Below, piece by piece: positions 62,191 to 64,000 of a DNA stretch of 64,000 bases (position 1 is its first letter; each line of letters begins with the position of its first letter). The translations under genes and the position numbers were made by a program. Origin of the DNA: Variovorax sp. Root318D1 (GTDB lineage Bacteria > Pseudomonadota > Gammaproteobacteria > Burkholderiales > Burkholderiaceae_C); contig NZ_LMCQ01000012.1 of assembly GCF_001424835.1 (NCBI RefSeq), positions 1,755 to 65,754 on the forward strand. Reading direction: 5' to 3'. The notes under the pieces are model-generated. The model ran no database searches. It was given only the letters and a program-made list of their open reading frames with translations, and was not told the origin of the DNA.

Positions 62191-63036
62191 TCAGTCCCGG
62201 ATCGGCCGCAGTTGCAGCCGCAGCGAAAGGGTGGAAGAAGACAGCGGCAGTTCGAGCGGCGGCGGGTCGGCCTCCACACGCGCCAGCGATTCGAACAGGC
62301 CGAGCGCACGGGCCATCGGATTGATGTTCACCAGCGTCTTTGCCGCATCGGAAGCAGGCGAGGCCGGCACAGTGCCGCCGCCGCTTTCCTGCAGCGACCA
62401 ATCGAGAGCGGCCACGGTGCGCGCCGTGCGCTCGGGCGCGATCACCAGCGCCACGGCCAAGAGGCCCTGGCTGTCGGTCACCGAGGTCAGCGCGCCCACG
62501 GTGGGTGTGTCGTAGCCCACCAGCAGCACCGGCGACTGGTCGGCCGCGCATTGCACCGCGGCTTCGAGCAGTCCGGCGGCAAAGCTGTTTTCGTAGGCCG
62601 AAACCGAATTGCTGGCCGCCATGCAGCCGGTGCCGATGGTCCAGTAGCCCACGGCCGCGTTGTGCACCGAGTTGTGAAAGCGCGTGGGCGAGAGCACCGT
62701 GGGATCGGTGGCCAGCGTGCTGCACATGTAGTCGTTGATCGAAAGGTCGCCGTGTGCCGAGACGAACACGCAGGGCACGTCGGCCGCATTGCGGCCCGAG
62801 GCGGCCATCGATGCGGCCGCCACTTCGAGCGCGAGGGCCACGGTGTCGGGCGCGCGGCGGCGCTCGGCCGGTGCCAGCACCTGCGGCGACGGGCGCTTGG
62901 CGGGCGGGTCGGCCAGCGCGCCTTCGCCGCGGAAGGCGGCGCGGGCGGCGTCCCAGCCGGGCAGGGTGGGCGTCCAGAAGGCGGGGCCTTCGATGTAGAG
63001 AGTCGGGGGCTTCGGAGCCTGGTGGGTGACGGTCAT
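62191..63036 (-). CDS. Beta-ketoacyl synthase chain-length-factor-like protein (ApeC-like)
   Basis: 281 residues, short for a ketosynthase. Residues ~25-245 resemble the N-terminal ketosynthase half (CVFVSAHGDLSIND, PTRFHNSVHNAAVGYWTIG, GCMAASNSVSAYENS). A Cys is present in GTGCMAAS, but the second half of the fold and its two histidines are missing. Such proteins pair with a full ketosynthase in aryl-polyene pathways. Overlaps the next ketosynthase gene by 4 bp. Confidence 0.85.
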   Translation of the reverse strand: MTVTHQAPKPPTLYIEGPAFWTPTLPGWDAARAAFRGEGALADPPAKRPSPQVLAPAERRRAPDTVALALEVAAASMAASGRNAADVPCVFVSAHGDLSINDYMCSTLATDPTVLSPTRFHNSVHNAAVGYWTIGTGCMAASNSVSAYENSFAAGLLEAAVQCAADQSPVLLVGYDTPTVGALTSVTDSQGLLAVALVIAPERTARTVAALDWSLQESGGGTVPASPASDAAKTLVNINPMARALGLFESLARVEADPPPLELPLSSSTLSLRLQLRPIRD

Positions 63037-64000
63037 GCCGCAGCCTTGCCGAACACCAGCGAGCAGTTGTTGCCGCCGAAGCCGAAAGAGTTGGTCAGCG
63101 CGTAGCGCACCTCGCCCTGCGCGGGCTGCAGCCGGATCTGCGGCCCGAACCCTGTGTCGAGTTCATTCGTGTTCACCGTGCCCGGCATCAGCCCGCGCTC
63201 GATCGCGAGCAGGCTGATCACCGATTCGACGATGCCCGCCGCACCCAGCGTGTGGCCCATGAAGCCCTTGGTCGAGCTGGCATGGGTGGTGGCGGGGAAG
63301 CGCCTTGCCACCAGCGCGCCTTCGACCTCGTCGTTCTTCTGGCTCGCGGTGCCGTGCATGTTGATGTAGTCGATGGCGTCGGGCGCCAGGCCCGCGCGCG
63401 CCAGCGCCTCGTCGAGCGCGCGTTCGGCACCCAGGCCTTCGGGGTGCGGTGTCGACATGTGGTGCGCATCGCTGGCTTCGCCGTAGCCGAGCAGCCGCAG
63501 CGGCGCGCCGGCCTCGTCCTGCACCCGCTCCACCAGCGCAAAGCCGGCCGCCTCGCCAAGGCTGATGCCCTTGCGGCCGGCGTCGAAGGGCCGGCACGGT
63601 TCGTTCGACACCAGTTCGAGCGAGTTGAAGCCGAACAGCACGCTGCCGCACAGCGTGTCGACCCCGCCCACCACCGCAGCGTCGGCCAGGCCGAGGCGAA
63701 TCAGCCGCTCGGCCGAGGCAAATACCTTGGCGCTCGACGAGCAGGCGGTGGAAATCGTCTCGCTGGGCCCGGTGAGCCCGAGCACCTGCTGCACGAACAT
63801 GGCCAGCGAATGCGGCGTATGCACGGCCGCACGCCGTTGGTTCTGTGGAAAGAGGCCATCGGCATCGAGCTGCGTATAGGCCAGCTCCGTTTCGCCGATG
63901 CTGGACGTCGAGGTGCCCAGGATCAGTGCGATGCGCGAGGCGCCGTACTTGGCCCGCGCGGCGGCCACGGCTTCGAGGAACCCGTCCGCATGCAGGCCCA
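63033..64000 (-). CDS. Beta-ketoacyl-ACP synthase (FabF-like), 5' end outside window
   Basis: The frame stays open to the window edge, so the N-terminus lies to the right; about 322 codons are present. The active-site triad is complete: Cys in STACSSSAKV, His in NMHGTASQKND and His in KGFMGHTLGAAG. With the chain-length-factor-like partner it should extend the polyene chain. The other genes of the cluster (dehydratase, ketoreductase, acyl carrier proteins, ammonia-lyase or head-group genes) are expected beyond 64000. Confidence 0.9.
   Translation of the reverse strand, partial: GLHADGFLEAVAAARAKYGASRIALILGTSTSSIGETELAYTQLDADGLFPQNQRRAAVHTPHSLAMFVQQVLGLTGPSETISTACSSSAKVFASAERLIRLGLADAAVVGGVDTLCGSVLFGFNSLELVSNEPCRPFDAGRKGISLGEAAGFALVERVQDEAGAPLRLLGYGEASDAHHMSTPHPEGLGAERALDEALARAGLAPDAIDYINMHGTASQKNDEVEGALVARRFPATTHASSTKGFMGHTLGAAGIVESVISLLAIERGLMPGTVNTNELDTGFGPQIRLQPAQGEVRYALTNSFGFGGNNCSLVFGKAAA

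Noticed and set aside
60892-63105. 737-codon plus-strand open frame
   Set aside because: Antisense to the halogenase-like and ketosynthase genes; composition typical of a shadow frame.

Overview
The window is GC-rich, densely coded bacterial chromosome. The gene content points to a betaproteobacterium of the Comamonadaceae, most likely Variovorax or a close relative. The supporting genes are a TssQ-type type VI secretion locus, a TorF-family porin next to glnK-amtB, lplT next to alr, the start of an aryl-polyene-type pigment cluster and short dispersed intergenic repeats. This placement is inferred from gene content, not from a database search. No tRNA, rRNA, CRISPR array, transposase or phage gene was seen.

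Region 1 (1-21739) is a type VI secretion (T6SS) locus. A truncated vgrG and a complete vgrG are followed by a tightly coupled accessory module: a small membrane protein, a DUF2169/pentapeptide fusion, a second pentapeptide protein, a DUF3540 protein and a DUF4150 PAAR-like protein. Then come two divergent transcription units. Leftward are tssQ, an FHA gene (tagH) and a PP2C phosphatase gene (pppA). Rightward are tssJ, tssK, tssL, tssM, tagF and a membrane Ser/Thr kinase gene (ppkA). Together these encode the membrane complex, a baseplate component and the threonine-phosphorylation switch. Sheath, tube and ATPase genes (tssB, tssC, hcp, tssE, tssF, tssG, tssH) are not here and presumably lie to the left.

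Region 2 (21732-38.8 kb) is mostly housekeeping: an MFS transporter, comM, a nitrogen-regulation operon (porin, glnK, amtB) behind a sigma-54-type promoter, an SMP-30 family hydrolase, a LysR regulator, glycolate oxidase glcDEF, glutathione peroxidase, an EamA transporter, lplT and alr. A small membrane-protein gene after alr appears broken.

Region 3 (38.7-52.2 kb) is a catabolic block. It holds a LysR/EamA divergent pair and a long leftward hpa-type homoprotocatechuate meta-cleavage operon (hpaR, hpaG1, hpaG2, hpaE, ligA-like, ligB-like, hpaF, hpaH, hpaI). The operon continues into an IlvD/Edd dehydratase, a Bug-type binding protein, a class II aldolase and a ketopantoate-reductase-like gene. 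Ring cleavage is encoded by a two-gene LigA/LigB-type enzyme. A 249-bp dispersed element sits inside the operon between hpaE and ligA.

Region 4 (52.3-60.5 kb) returns to core genes: radA, a lipoprotein gene, a small membrane protein gene, rdgC, ilvE, a zinc-finger protein gene, an O-antigen-ligase-like gene and an OmpR-type two-component system. Region 5 (60.5-64.0 kb) is the end of a leftward aryl-polyene-like cluster: a flavin-dependent halogenase-like protein, a chain-length-factor-like ketosynthase and a ketosynthase cut by the window edge.

Two dispersed repeat families were found. One is a 247-249 bp element at 28761-29007 and, inverted, at 48593-48841. The other is a 93-96 bp element at 27540-27635 and, inverted, at 35870-35962.
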